A DNA stretch of 64,000 bases from positions 62,001 to 126,000 of the forward strand of contig JBAMJV010002995.1 in NCBI GenBank assembly GCA_037951105.1, given 5' to 3'. Under the pieces are notes generated by a model. That model made no database searches and was not told the origin of the DNA. It saw only the letters and a list, made by a program, of their open reading frames with translations. Source of the stretch: Echinarachnius parma. Taxonomy: Eukaryota; Echinodermata; Echinoidea; Clypeasteroida; Echinarachniidae. This document shows, in pieces, positions 10,236-22,700 of this stretch. Every line of letters starts with the position of its first letter. The stretch's first letter is position 1. Made by a program: the position numbers and the translations under genes.

Positions 10236-11404
10236 GAAATGGGGTGGGGGGGGTGGGGGGGGCAGGGGGAGGGGCGGCCGCCCCCCCCCCCCCAATCCAA
10301 AAGGTGGGGGGCAAAACGCAATTTCCCCCCCCCCTCCAAAAAAAAAAAAAGACACAATCAAATGTATGAGCTTACATTCTAAAACTAGTTTATACATCCA
10401 TTTTCAATTTTCGCTGCGCGCTTCGCGCACGAACAGATTATCTCAGTTTGTAAACATCTGATGAGAGCATAGACATTTTATTATTTTGTTGTTTAACTCG
10501 GATTCTAAATTTCCTTCACATGTATGGCATGCAGTGCACCAAATTGCACCATTTAAAGTAAATAAATGCAAAATATTCCTCGTGAAAGGGGGATACCCCC
10601 TCCCAAGCCCTCCCCCTCTAGCTCTGCCCAAGCCCTCGGACGCTTCGCTCCCTCGGGATTAATTATTGGCTGTAGGCCATGTTGTTGGATCATACATGCA
10701 CCATATGGTTTATGTTGAAACTGTGTATGACACTAAATACAATATTTATGTGTAAGTTTGGGTGCATATTTGTTTGTGCGTCAATTATTTGTTTACTTCT
10801 TGAAAATATATATCAAATCATAACACGCTTTCCCAGATACAGTTAAGTCTTAAGCCCGAATTTCCTATCTAGGTATGCACCAGATTGCACAATTTCAAGT
10901 CCATAAATGCAAAATCTTTCTTACCGTGGGAGGGGGATACCCCCTACCAAACCCTCCCTGCCCCAGCCCTCAGGCGCTTCGCGCCCTCGGGACTCACTAT
11001 TGACTGTGTGTTGTTGGATCATACATAATGTTGCATAATTATAGTTTATGTTGTTGTTTGTGTGGTTTGGGGTACATATGTATTTCTACGTGAAAATATA
11101 TTAAAACTTCATGGTCGATCAAATCATATCACGCTTTCCAAAATACAGCCGATTTTTCTATCTAGGTATGCAAAAGATTGCACAATTTCAAGTCCAAAAA
11201 TGCAAAAGCTCCCTACCGTGGGAGGAGGGACATCCCCCTCCCACACCCTCCCCCCAGTCGCTTCGCTCCCTCGCAATGTCTCACTCTCACATCTGGATCA
11301 AAATTGGCAATCTAGTGTGGTTGGGCATGAGCCCCTACACACACAAATTGTGAGCCCCCTTGGGGTTTTGCCCCCCCCCCCCCATCTAAAACTGCTTCCG
11401 GCGC
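10236..11404. repeat. Insertion with three about 300-bp tandem repeats and C/G tracts
   Basis: After long G and C runs (10240-10340), three diverged repeats start near 10545, 10876 and 11168. Each holds TATGCACCA/AATTGCACC, AAATGCAAAA, GGGGGATACCCCC and CGCTTCGC-CCCTCG words. The last part (about 11260-11404), ending CTTCCGGCGCGCCTGG, recurs at 43750-43918. The insertion separates two halves of one RT element, and GGTGTCGTTCA borders both sides. Confidence 0.55.
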
Positions 11405-12270
11405 GCCTGGTGTCGTTCAGGTGCATTCTTGCTGTAGGCTCTCTGTATATTACTTTGATGATTTGTAAATACTTGTCGATGATTTGCTTTTTGAAAGCAG
11501 CCAGAAGTGACTGATGGTCTAGTCTGTCGATAGTTTTTTTCATATAATTTCAATAAGTTGGCGTAGTACATGCTTGTGGTCGGAAGTACGGAAACCTGGT
11601 CTGAACCCTGCTTGCTCTCTTGGTTGGTTGTCCTCGAGCTTCTTTTTTGATGCGAGCAAAAATTACGGTGGTAAAGAGATCTTGTTAAGTTGAGGTAGTA
11701 AGCTGCTAGACTTGACTCATTCCACTGAGAGGGTATTTCTTCCACATTCAGAATCTTGTTGAATAGGGCAGGCATTACTGTAATGGTCGCTTCATGCCCG
11801 AGGCTCAAAATATCTGATGTTAATTGGTCTTTTCCAGGGGCCTTCCCTTCTTCATTTTTATTAGGGCCTGTGTAACTTCCTCTGGTAGGATAGGTGGCAC
11901 ATCCTCTGATCTACTTGAACAATCTTCTCCTGGTTTCTCCAATTTGGCTGATCACTACTGTATAGAGAGCTATAAAATCTGTTACTATTTCACTGATTTG
12001 ATGTTTGACACTTATTTCTGTTCCATTGATGTCTGTCATGCTGGACATGAGTTGCATTTCTCCTTGTAGTTTTCTATTCATGATCTTTGGTCTTTATGTT
12101 TTTCCAGAACATCCTGTACTAACTGTGTTCTCTTCTGCTCTCGTCTTCTCTTACGTTTTGTCTTTTGGAGTTCTGTGTACTCCACTTGGTGTAGAAGTGA
12201 ATATTGTCTGTGTAGTTTGAGTAACTTTCTCCTGTCGTTCAGCTTTCTGCTTTCTGATTTTGTACTATTG
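11405..12270 (-). pseudogene. Non-LTR reverse transcriptase, N-terminal half, frameshifted
   Basis: The minus strand reads GKDQLTSDILSLGHEATITV, PALFNKILNVEEIPSQWNES and, after frame changes, REQAGF-like, TIDRLDHQSLLAAFKKQIID and IYREPTARMHLNDT. This is the region before and including RT motif A, complementary to the C-terminal half at 9656-10216. The two pieces look like one RTE/jockey-type element split by the insertion at 10236. The order on the minus strand is correct for this. Several frameshifts make it dead. Confidence 0.65.
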
Positions 12271-12389
12271 CACTTATTTTATCCTTATATAAAGCCCTGT
12301 AATGGAGTAGCCCGTACTGGACCGCAGGGAAAAAGCTACTAGTTTTCCTATTACCATAGCAACCATCCGATTGGAGGAATTATCATTGC

Positions 12390-13972
12390 CGAGAACATCC
12401 ACACACACCTGAACGATATATTGGACTTTATCATGTGGTAAATTTCATGATCATATTCTCTGAATCTAGGATGAAGCATAGGAACTGCAGCTCCGTGACA
12501 GGCATCAGCACTGATTTGTTCTATGTGTACTATGAATCCTAGCTTCGAGAAAAGGCTAGTGCTAGCTGCTGTGAAAGATTACTTTGGTTTTGTTTCATCA
12601 TTTCCTATGATAATAGTGTTGTCCAGATATCCAACAATGGTGTGCCCTTTTCTTCTTAGTTTTGAAAACACAGGCTTCAGCATTTTTTGAAAACCCTCGG
12701 TGCCGTGCTAAGTCAATTTGGCAATATTGTTTCACATTAATTATATATATATTGTATGTGATTTGAGTGAACTGGCACCGAATAGTATGCATCCCTGAGG
12801 TAAACTGATGCCAGGATGTAACAGTTTGTGGTTAAGCGATGGGTTGCTGTATGGATGGTATCCATTTTGAAATGCTGGTAGGCCAGGCATTTGTTTAATT
12901 CAGAAATATCTAGAATAATTCTAGGACCACCATTCTTTTTTGGTCTGGAGAAGATATTTGATATGAACTCTCCCTCTTCATGTACACAAGGTTTAATTAC
13001 ATCTTTATCCAAGAGATTAGCTTTTCAGATTTGCATGTATATTGCATAGGTGGCTAATTTTGTACCTGGAGTGTAGCAAATTCAATCTCGTAACCCCCAA
13101 CTGCATTTTAAAGTACAACATGGTCTGATGCTATGTGACACCATTCATGATAATGGACATTTAGTCGACCTCCGACTTTCACAACCAAAGGGTCTGTATT
13201 ACTTGTAGGATTACAATCAAATGAGGTACTCACTTCTTCGGGCTTCGACCCGTGAATTTTTACTTCCTCCTCTGACTGGGTCCCTGGTTTTAGCCCTGTC
13301 TGGCTTGAGGGTTCTGTACATTTGGCTGGCCCTTCGCCGTGCCTGTATGTGTGTGAGGAGGTTGCTATCTGCCCCGTCCCTGGGGGCGTTATATAAGCGT
13401 TCACTCCGTTTGAGCCCTCTGTATTTGAATATCTCTGGCTTTGGTGTCAAGTGTCAATGAGCTGGCAATTGTCTGGCAAAGGATACTTTGATGACACGTC
13501 CTCAAATTTCTTGCTTTTGAGTTGGTGATCCATTAGGTATAAAGCTGAATTGGGCAATGTCTTATTCGATAGGATCACCAACGTCTTTAGGCGGAGCAAA
13601 TTTTGCAGCCAGGCTAGGATTGAGTTTGTACAGGGAGCCATCGTCTTGTCTCTCCAGATTATCCATTTCATACACAGAGCAAGATGCACTGTTATCAATG
13701 TGTCGTCATACTCCATGCTGTCGTCCATTTCATGCGCATGATCCTCAACTTGTTCCCCCGCTGGCTCGGGTCTACAGATCATGAGCGGCTGTATTGTCGG
13801 TGATCAGCGCCGGCAAGCATGCTCAAAAAATTTGGCCCCGTAGCTGTTGTGGGCTGCTTTGGGACCCTCTGCCTCGGCAATCTGCGCCACTAAGCTCTCG
13901 GTTTTGTTAAGTTTTTTGTTGAGTTTTGACGTCTCTTTAGTAGCAGCTGTCGAAGAGGTCGAGCTGTTCATA
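12390..13972 (-). mobile_element. Decayed DIRS-like retroelement (gag-like plus RT)
   Basis: Read on the minus strand from 13972: MNSSTSSTAATKETSKLNKK, a gag-like stretch with an in-frame stop near 13815, then KYRGLKRSERLYNAPRDGAD. Next comes RT: EFISNIFSRPKKNGGPRIIL, LNKCLAYQHFKMDTIHTA, LRDAYYSVPVH, LRRKGHTIVGYLDNTIIIGN and LFSKLGFIVH. The RT motifs are those of the DIRS/Ngaro group. The catalytic YxDD is YLDN, so the second Asp is lost. Several frameshifts are present. No tyrosine recombinase region was recognised. Confidence 0.65.
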
Positions 13973-13997
13973 TTTGAAATAATGGCAACGCCCGTAC

Positions 13998-14384
13998 TGC
14001 CTCAGATTGTAGAGGTTTTTCGCAAATACTACGGAAGTGCTGAGATCGGGGGAATCAGTCTGCTGTAAACCGTACCCGTCCCGGGTACGCGTACTCTGGC
14101 TACGTCGCAAACTATGTGCAGTTTCGCAGTGAAGAATACGGGGAACGTCTGCTTGCTCGAGTAAACAAGCGCGATGATTGGCTGACCCATTGAAGTAGTA
14201 TATTTGAATGGGCTGATCACGTCGCTCCGTATTCGCTGTACACCCAACGCTAATTCAGCCGACAACCGTAGTAGATTTCCACGTACGGGGATATTTTCGG
14301 ACTGAGTACGACCACCCGCTGAGATTAGCGTACTAGATGTCCTCCGTAGCATTTGCGAAAAGCCTCTAATATCGGTCTGAGCAG
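13998..14384. repeat. Inverted repeat next to the DIRS-like element
   Basis: The left arm near 14011-14036 (AGAGGTTTTTCGCAAATACT then ACGGA) is matched in inverse by 14345-14370, with a few transitions. The similarity extends outward (CTGCCTCAGATTGTAGAGG against the complement of 14360-14384). The pair encloses about 310 bp with no coding signal. It may be a foldback element or the remains of DIRS inverted termini. Confidence 0.5.
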
Positions 14385-14564
14385 AACATTCCTTACCTTA
14401 TCGCCCTTCACCACGCGAGGCGAAGGAGAAAGAATTGCAGAAGTAGTCATACCGCTGTTAGTAATATTAGATTTTGTTGTCGTTGAGTTCGTTGTCGAGT
14501 CCGTCAAAGTATAGTTATCCTCAAAACATGCAATACTTACTACAAATTAGTGTTACTGAAGTGT

Positions 14565-14708
14565 TAATTATTGGTCTTGGTCTCGGAAATTTCTGGTCTT
14601 GGTCTCGGACTTCTGGTCTTGTTTTTGAACCTCTCGGTCATGGTCTTGGTCTTGGTCTCGGGACGTGTGGTCTTGGTCTTCGTCTTGGTCTCGGATGGCC
14701 CGGTCTAG
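14565..14708 (+). repeat. GGTCTTGGTCTCGG minisatellite
   Basis: Imperfect repeats of GGTCTTGGTCTCGG and GGTCTTGG with interspersed TTTCT and GACTTCT spacers run for about 140 bases. The apparent ORF over it is a low-complexity artefact (GLGLGLG). Confidence 0.7.
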
Positions 14709-14994
14709 TCTAGATTACTTACTGATGCATATATGATTAAAATATATCAATGAAAAAACAGTTAACACACGAAAAACGTAGAATTTATCACAAGTTCTGC
14801 GACCACGTGTGGGTTTTTTCCAAACGCAAAAACATGGCCCTAACGAAATTGACATCACATGACCTGTATGGGCGCTAGCGGGGCTTTCTCTTGTTAACGT
14901 AATCATGGTAATATCTCAAGATATTACGGTCATAACAAAATGATTAAATACAGGTAAATAGAGTCATCAACATTTATTTGAGAACATCTGTTGG
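14709..14994. other. Short non-coding stretch before the next MITE fragment
   Basis: No coding or RNA signal is seen. The segment around 14865-14905 (GGGCGCTAGCGGGGC..TCTTGTTAACGTAAT) matches, in inverse, the GCCCCGCTAGCGCG region of the 3.3-kb units (for example 3110-3135), so it is another dispersed copy of that unit component. Confidence 0.35.
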
Positions 14995-15225
14995 ACAGTG
15001 TAAGCATGTTTTTTTTTTCTAACGGCTGGTTGAAAATTATTGAATTATAATTTCAGATCGTTATGTTTTTGGATATTTCAGCCGTCTGTGAACCAAGTGT
15101 GATCAAATAAATTTAATGTTGTCATTAAAAGAGCATACTCTTTCAAATTTGACACTCGATTTGTATTACCTCACATTACGTTCGTGGAGCGCCCTCTAAA
15201 CCAAAACTCAACTATCAGTCTTATT
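14995..15225. mobile_element. TTAA-type MITE fragment
   Basis: It holds the right-hand half of the family: AACGGCTGGTTGAAAATTAT, ATATTTCAGCCGTCTGTGAA, TCATTAAAAGAGCATACTCT, GAGCGCCCTCTAAACC and AAAACTCAACTATC. Matching segments are in the full-length copies at 21136 and 51130. The left end is missing. Confidence 0.6.
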
Positions 15226-16542
15226 ATTAGTCAAAATCGGGAATAAAAGCCGATTTACCGGTCAAAATGCATTAGCATGATTTTTTGCCATCGAAACCGA
15301 TTGACACACTCCCGACATAATTGGACGGTAAACATTTTTGGATATTTGGATTATGACGAACATCTTCGATAGTTGTCTAAGCGAAGTTAAATTATATTTG
15401 TACTTGTATTGTTCAAATATGCACATTGGGTTTCAAATATTATCTACAAACATCGTTAAAAGGAAAATATAATTTAGACCCATGTTCTAATGGTAGTGAA
15501 AATAACCGTCGAGGTACCTTACGCGTGATACAACGAACGATTTGAGCACACAAAGCTGCATTAGTATGATGGTCTTGCTACCTTCCATAACGTACTTATT
15601 ATAGTAGCAACGCTTTTGTTATTTGTATCCCCATAATTCCTGTATAATACTGTCTTTATGACGGTCTTGTCGGTGTTCTTCTCTTTTCCGTTTCTTCTGT
15701 TGTGTGTTGGTGTGTGCACGCACGCTTGTACAGGTGTACTTGCGTGCGTGGAGTGAATGAGTACACATGTATTTGTGTGCATGTGTGCTGATTTCTTTTC
15801 TGGGGACCTACCCCCACAAGCTTCTGCTTTTATGTAGGTTCCCCCACATATGTTTTTTGTTTCTTTTACAAAATTTCAAATATAAATAAGAGTACTCTAA
15901 ATTGGTTTATTATTAATTTTTGTATACTCTGAATTCTATAACTTCAATTATTATGTTAATTTCATTTTGTATACATAAGATGCTCATATTACTATGTTGT
16001 TTGATTTGTATATTACGAATATAATTTGTGGAAATCTTAATAAATGAAATTTCCATGCTTATTACATTAATATTTAATGTTTAATGTTTTTTTTATTACA
16101 CACAATAATTCACAAGTACGCGTTTGTACATAATTCCCATACGAATATAATCCCACGCACCTGATTCAAATCCTCTAATTGATGTTCGATATCGCCATCG
16201 TCAACTATGCTTGTACATGTGATCTACGGTATCCACTTTTTCCAAAACTATGCTATGTTTCTTTTCTGTTTTGTTTACATCTGAACTATTACGTCTGATA
16301 TGTTGACATCTAACTTTTTATCGTGAGTCTATTTTTTTTTTACTGGGCATCACGAAATCAATTTTGGCTTGTGCTCTTTTAACGATGTTTTTGACAACAT
16401 ATTGTTTAAGCATTCGTAACAATAGTGTTCTATTGAGTTTACAACAATACATCTATCAAATCAAAATGCATATTTGAAAATCATAACAACCACGACCTTT
16501 TTGTGTGTTATGTTTGCCTTCTACCAATCGAATCGATTACAG
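15226..16542. other. Intron/upstream DNA with nothing recognised
   Basis: This is AT-rich sequence immediately upstream of the first recognised Roc exon. A short GTGTGTG/CACGCAC-type run lies near 15700-15790. No LRR, ankyrin or kinase exon, as found in some ROCO proteins, was seen here. Confidence 0.5.
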
Positions 16543-16717
16543 GTGAAGATGCTCCATCTGTCCCACGGGAAATTCTGGCACGAGGTCCACTTGCAAGCCG
16601 TGCCTATAACGATGCGCTACGTAATGGGAAGGAGAAGGTGTATCGGACTCGACTCATGCTAGTTGGTCAGGAGCGAGTGGGGAAGACAAGTCTCAGAAAA
16701 TCACTCACTGGTATCAG
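16543..16717 (+). CDS. ROCO exon 1: Roc start and P-loop
   Basis: Acceptor GATTACAG, donor AG/GTACGC; phase 1 in, phase 2 out. It encodes ILARGPLASRAYNDALRNGK, then KVYRTRLMLVGQERVGKTSL. GQERVGKTS is the G1 phosphate-binding loop, with Lys48 and Thr49 as the expected nucleotide-binding residues. The upstream helix (SRAYNDALRNGK) is typical of ROCO proteins just before the GTPase core. Confidence 0.9.
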
Positions 16718-19700
16718 GTACGCCTTCATCATTATCATGATGTTCGTGATGTCATGCGTTGTACCTTATGGCCTTGTCCCCGTTTGGCAATTAACTCCAA
16801 CTATTCTTAGTTATCTCATTTTGCATCATAGCTTGCATATAGATTTCACTGGTTAAGAAGCAGGATGGTTAATCACCTTCGCATGACCATGATTGTGACA
16901 GTTATGCTGTGACCCTAAGTGATTTTGTTACGCGTGACATTTAAAGTGGAATATTCCCTCCGTTGTCTAATAGATATTATACATATATTATTGGATTTTG
17001 TGTTCATATACAGTTAACAAGTTTATCAAAGGTGCACCTTTAAAGTGTCAGATATTGCCCAAAATTACATTTGAGACTTCAAGCCTATACCAAAAGATAT
17101 TGTAAGATATGTCCGAATGATGTGTGAAAGTTTCAATGAAAACAAACATTGCTTTCCTGGTTAAAAAGACGGAAATCTGCGTCAGCTTTTAGAAGAGTAG
17201 AAGAGAAATGGTAGAAGAAAAATGTGGAAACTCTAAGTAATTTTCGTGTAGTTAGACACTGGTTTCACTTTAAACTCCAAATTATGTCATTTGATGGGGG
17301 AAATTACATTATACAGGGGGAAATAGCCAAATGAGCGTTTTGTGATTATAATAACTCATAAGTCTACATTTATACTGCGCGCATATCTGTATTTATGTGA
17401 ACCCCCGTGGCGCACCCTTTAAACATTACATATACTATGACAAATGACTTATGGCTGATTTTCAGTGCTGAATAAGATAACAAAAACGAGTAAAATTCGT
17501 TTAAGAAATACCTATTGACAATTCAGCTTGATTGCTTGTTTTCAAGGTTCGATCCCTTCGAAAAAATAACCGACGGCGTAGAGGCGAAAATCAGCGTGCA
17601 CGTTGCAGAAGCAGGGGATAATTCTTGGAGCGTCAATGCTAACGCAGATCCTCTTAAAAGATTCAAAGGTAAGAATTAAACAAAGGTGCTTTCGGATTAT
17701 TAAAACATGGGTGAACTGGTTCGTTGATATGGCAACATAAGAGTCGGAATATTAGGAATCTGAGGCTCTTTTTTCCTGATTATTCAGGTCGATTATTCAG
17801 TTCTGTTTCACATTTGGACAAAATCATACTACAAATTGTCAGAGTTGTTAACGAATAGCACTGAAATTACGCCTACCTGTTTTTGTTACATAATTGTATA
17901 ATTCAATTCAAGCGAAATAAATTTTGCCGACACATCCTTCGAAATATGACTTTCTCTGCCACTTGTGTATTATCACCCATACTTATTTATTCGTCCAATG
18001 TAAGCACATAGTATGTTACAGGGATATATAGAAACAATTTACAACTCCACACAACTTATTCAGAACTCTAGCTGTTATATCATACCTTTTGTACGTATAC
18101 CACGTGACTATGAGCATGTAAAATGTTTAGTTGTTTTTAGCTTGGAACATGTTTCAGTTATCTGAATTAACTTTCCTTATAGGAAGATATTCATGATTGA
18201 AGTGTTCAGATTCGATATTTTCAACGGTGTACACAGTAATGTTTAAGTCATGTACAATGAGTTAGCAAACACCACTTTGCAGTTTCGCTCATCAATCTGT
18301 CATATGCCTGTCATTTAGCATAAACATTTCACACATCACACAGTGGGAATCTAAAATCTTAAAAATACATTACTTTATCAACCCTTCATCACGATTTATT
18401 TTGTCATTAAGATTGTATGCTCTTTCAAATTTGATACTTAGTTTGTCATTATTTCACATTATTTCACAAAATTTATTTTGTGTAGCGCCCTTAGCTCTCT
18501 ACCAAAACTATCATACAATTCGACGGTCATAGAACCTATCATAGACTAGATTCATCCGAGTTCTGTGCACACCACGTCGCGCGCGAAACCGATGTGAAAG
18601 CTACGGAAACTCAAGCCAGCGAACACTGTGGGAACAAGCTGGGATTAGATTAATTATAAAGGGTGATTCATTTTCCCCCTATCAACCGTTTATGTTTAAC
18701 CTTCATACGTTTATCTTTATGTTTATGTTATTGTTGTTATTGTGATAGATGCATATATTCATGGAGTGGTCAATGCAACTGCACAGAAGATGAAGGACAC
18801 GTTGGTAAGATTTGCATGTTTTGTATTACATTCCTGTAGAAGCACGTATACATGATTTGCTCAAGGGTGGAGGTTGCGTATTTTTACGGGACCGAGACGG
18901 GGTAATCGTCGCCAAGACTGATCATGGCTGATACCGAAACCAGTGGTTGAGTTATGCATGCCGGGTATTTAAAGCAGGCTGCATATGGGGAGGGGGGGGG
19001 GGGGGGAGGGGGGGGGGGGGGGCTGGGGAGGGTACTCCTCTAACAGTAGGGACATATCTTTGCATTAGGTTATCGAATTGATTTTAGTGCGTCGAAGCAC
19101 ACTTGATTATTTAATAAATGTTCAGTGTCTTCATGAAACTGCGTAAGAATAATGTTTAGCCTTTAGACGTATCTGTGTTAAAGGGATCTAGTAACCTTTT
19201 TGACAAGTGCAAAAAGTGATCAGTGATTAATAGAATGTGTGGATCGATCTGATATGTCCACAAAGTCAAGCGTAAACATTTCACGTTAATTTCATTTTTT
19301 TGAGGGGTGATATATGAAGAAGAAAAAAGCAAAGTGATATTCACTAACTCATTGTAGGCCTACTGTATTTGTACACTGCACAGCAATTATCCCGTAGACA
19401 ATGTAATATCTCAACACTTTAATCATAAATATTTTTTGAACGAAATGGAAATTTGAAAAACCGAAACCATTCCCATACTTGTATTGTCATTATGAATATG
19501 ACAAGGTATGATATTACTTAGTCCATTTCACAATTATAATAATGTTTTTTGGACGTCAACCATTATTCGCAGAACCAACCGAAGGAAGTAGTCGAGGGGG
19601 GAAATGTATCTGAAGAAGCTCACTGTGAGTATGTATTAGTAATATATGTATGTATGGCATTTATTCACATATAATAAATAGACCGACAATAAATAAATTT

Positions 19701-22700
19701 CCCTTTAATTATGTTTAAGTTGCGACATAATCGAATACCCTCATATTTATAATCCGTGAACAAAAATAACTGAACCGTCTTTATCATGAGTATCAATTGT
19801 AATGCCAATCGCTTCCACACTAGATATGATAATACGATTTAAAAAGACAGATAATCAAATGACACGTAACTTCTTGATAACAAGAACAGGAAAATTAAAG
19901 GGACATATATTTCATAAATGGTCCAGATGTAAAGGAAGAGGGGGAAAATACTATAACTTATTTCCCACTGCGCCTACTAGGGTGAAAATGTCATATTGGA
20001 TAGTTGGCAAATAACTGATCCTGATAATAGAGAACTTTAGAACAATGATGTTAGGACCATATCAACTATACTAGCTTTTACAATTAAATGCAATATATTT
20101 TCTTTCAACAACAGTTCATTACTAAAGTAATGTTGATGCATTCTTGTTTTCTTGTCATGACTTGACTATCTTTAAATTCTTGTACATAACTAATACAGCC
20201 GACGGCCTGCTGTGTAACATACGCATAGTGCGTAGGGTCTCCAAAAGTCAATACTATAGTAAGCGATCCCACTTTTGCGGTAGTGTGCCTAACTGGTTGG
20301 TTATTTCTGTATAATTCAACTGCCATTTCTGTTATCATGTTTATTTCTCCTTTCTTGATTTAGTTGAAGCAGCTAGCGTTACTACCATCGATCCAGCGGT
20401 AAGTTTTGTCACTCTTACCATGATCAACTTTACTCATATTGTATTAAAAATCAATGTATAAATATTCGAATTAATTATGCATTAACATCCCAGAAGAGCA
20501 AATGTACACACATATTGTGTATGCATTGACCAATAATATGCTGCAGTTATGCAGCATGAATGATGTGTATGTGAAATATCAATCAAAACCTTAGAATCTT
20601 GTTTGAAAAGAGAGTGTACTATGTTAATTTTACTATAATATACTTTTTTGAGCAAAGGATGTAACATTTATAGCAAAATGTGTTTCATTATGGTATGTTA
20701 TTTTAAATTGCATTAGCGTAACAAGTACTTGGAAGGGAGCACATGATACAAACCTGTATATCTGCTGTTGATTTGTTTTTGTTTTCTTCAGGGAAATGAA
20801 TACAATACGAAGTCAGAAGATGTTACGCGTAAGTATGAGTATAGCCATGAATATGGGATGTTAGCGCTTTGTTCAATAGGTATATGGGGTTTCCACAAAA
20901 TAACAGGTGATCTGATTATATATAACTAATATCAATATTTCCCGGAATTCCATGACATTGATATTACATAAACAGATGATTGCACAAAATCACCCGTCCA
21001 AACATACCTGTCAACGTATTTATCAGTGGAAAATGTACGATAAGGAGAACCTAAACGGGCAACTGATTTATAATTAGGATTTATATTATTTTCTCTTTCT
21101 TGTAATTTATATATTCATGTATCTATTGTAATCTTTTAAAGGGATAGTTGAGTTCTGGTAAAGAGAGGACATATTTGGTCAAACTGAATGTTAGTAAGCA
21201 AAACCTGCACCATAACTAATATGTATAACTCAACCATGCTCGAAAGGAATAAAACATTACAAATGACTAAAGAAAGGCCTGTTATCATACACAAAAAGAG
21301 CTGTTTAAACTCAAAAGGGAACTCTCTAAACACTCATCAATTTCAACCATTTTAAATAAGATATTGTGCATGTGATGTTTTGTTGAATTAGTGATTAGAT
21401 AGAGAGATAATCAACAACTATCTAAAAACCTATTTTGTAAATTTTTGAAAAGAGGAAGCATTTAAAAACATTTTAACGGCTGGTTCAAAATTATCTAATA
21501 ATTGTGGGGCCCCACATTTATTACAAAATGTTATGTTTATGGATATTTCAGCCATCTCTGAACCGATTTTGATCAAATAAAGATTATTCTGTCATTAAAA
21601 TAGTATGCTCTTTCGAATTCGACACTCAGTTTTTCATTATCTCACAAACAATTATTTTGTGTAGCGCCCTCTATACCAAAACTCAACTATCACTTTAATA
21701 TCGCTGACTATTTTTGAAGATACCATATTCATAGATAACTTTCTTAAATAAGTCAATAATGACACGTACGACAGGGTTCAATTTAAAAAGCTCTTGATAT
21801 GGTGCAACATCTTCATGTCTTTGAGTTTGACTCATATGACCCATTTCAGTCCAGTGAAATAACTTCGGTGCAACGAAGTTACGGTCAATTTTATGTTTCA
21901 GAATATACTAGTATATACACGGTGTAGCATACACTACCCGAACATAAGGACTCATTGGTCAGACGTGTCACTAATCATACAGATCATTGTCTTGCCGTTG
22001 TGTCCGAACTGTTCTACCATGTGTATTTAAATATGTATATCATATGGCTCCAATGCTGTTTGTTTAAATGTTGAATGAATCATGACGATATTAAGGGTGA
22101 CATTTTTCAAAATGAACGCAATTTTAACATAAGAAAAAAGACAAGCATACACGATCAACTATAATGTATGGTATTTGATATATGTACATGTAACAGTGAC
22201 GTTTACTACGGTATGTAATAGTAATCCGCTATTAAGTTACCAATGTGTATTGTGATTATGGATAAATGCCTTCCTAATGCTTTTAGTTTGAAACATTACT
22301 ATATCGCCCCATTCTGTCCATAATAAGACTTTAAAATATTTATATCATGTCCATTTTACTCCTAATAATAGGACATATAGACTGCAGTCAACCTGGCCCT
22401 AGTAAGCACGAAGGGGAAATAGATCCAGCCATGACCAATCTAATATACGAAAAATTAAACGAAACCGATACGCAGGGGCACAAGAATGATCTAATTTCCC
22501 TTGATATATGGGATTTTGCAGGACAAGAACTATATTACGTAACCCACCAGGTAAGTCAACCCAATATTCTCAATAATTATATACCATGTGAACATGTATC
22601 CATACGATGTCTCATTATTCACGAAAGTGACAAGAGTTTTCCTCTGGTCACAATGAATTGTAATTAGTACGTCACATTATATGTTAATCACATACGTACA

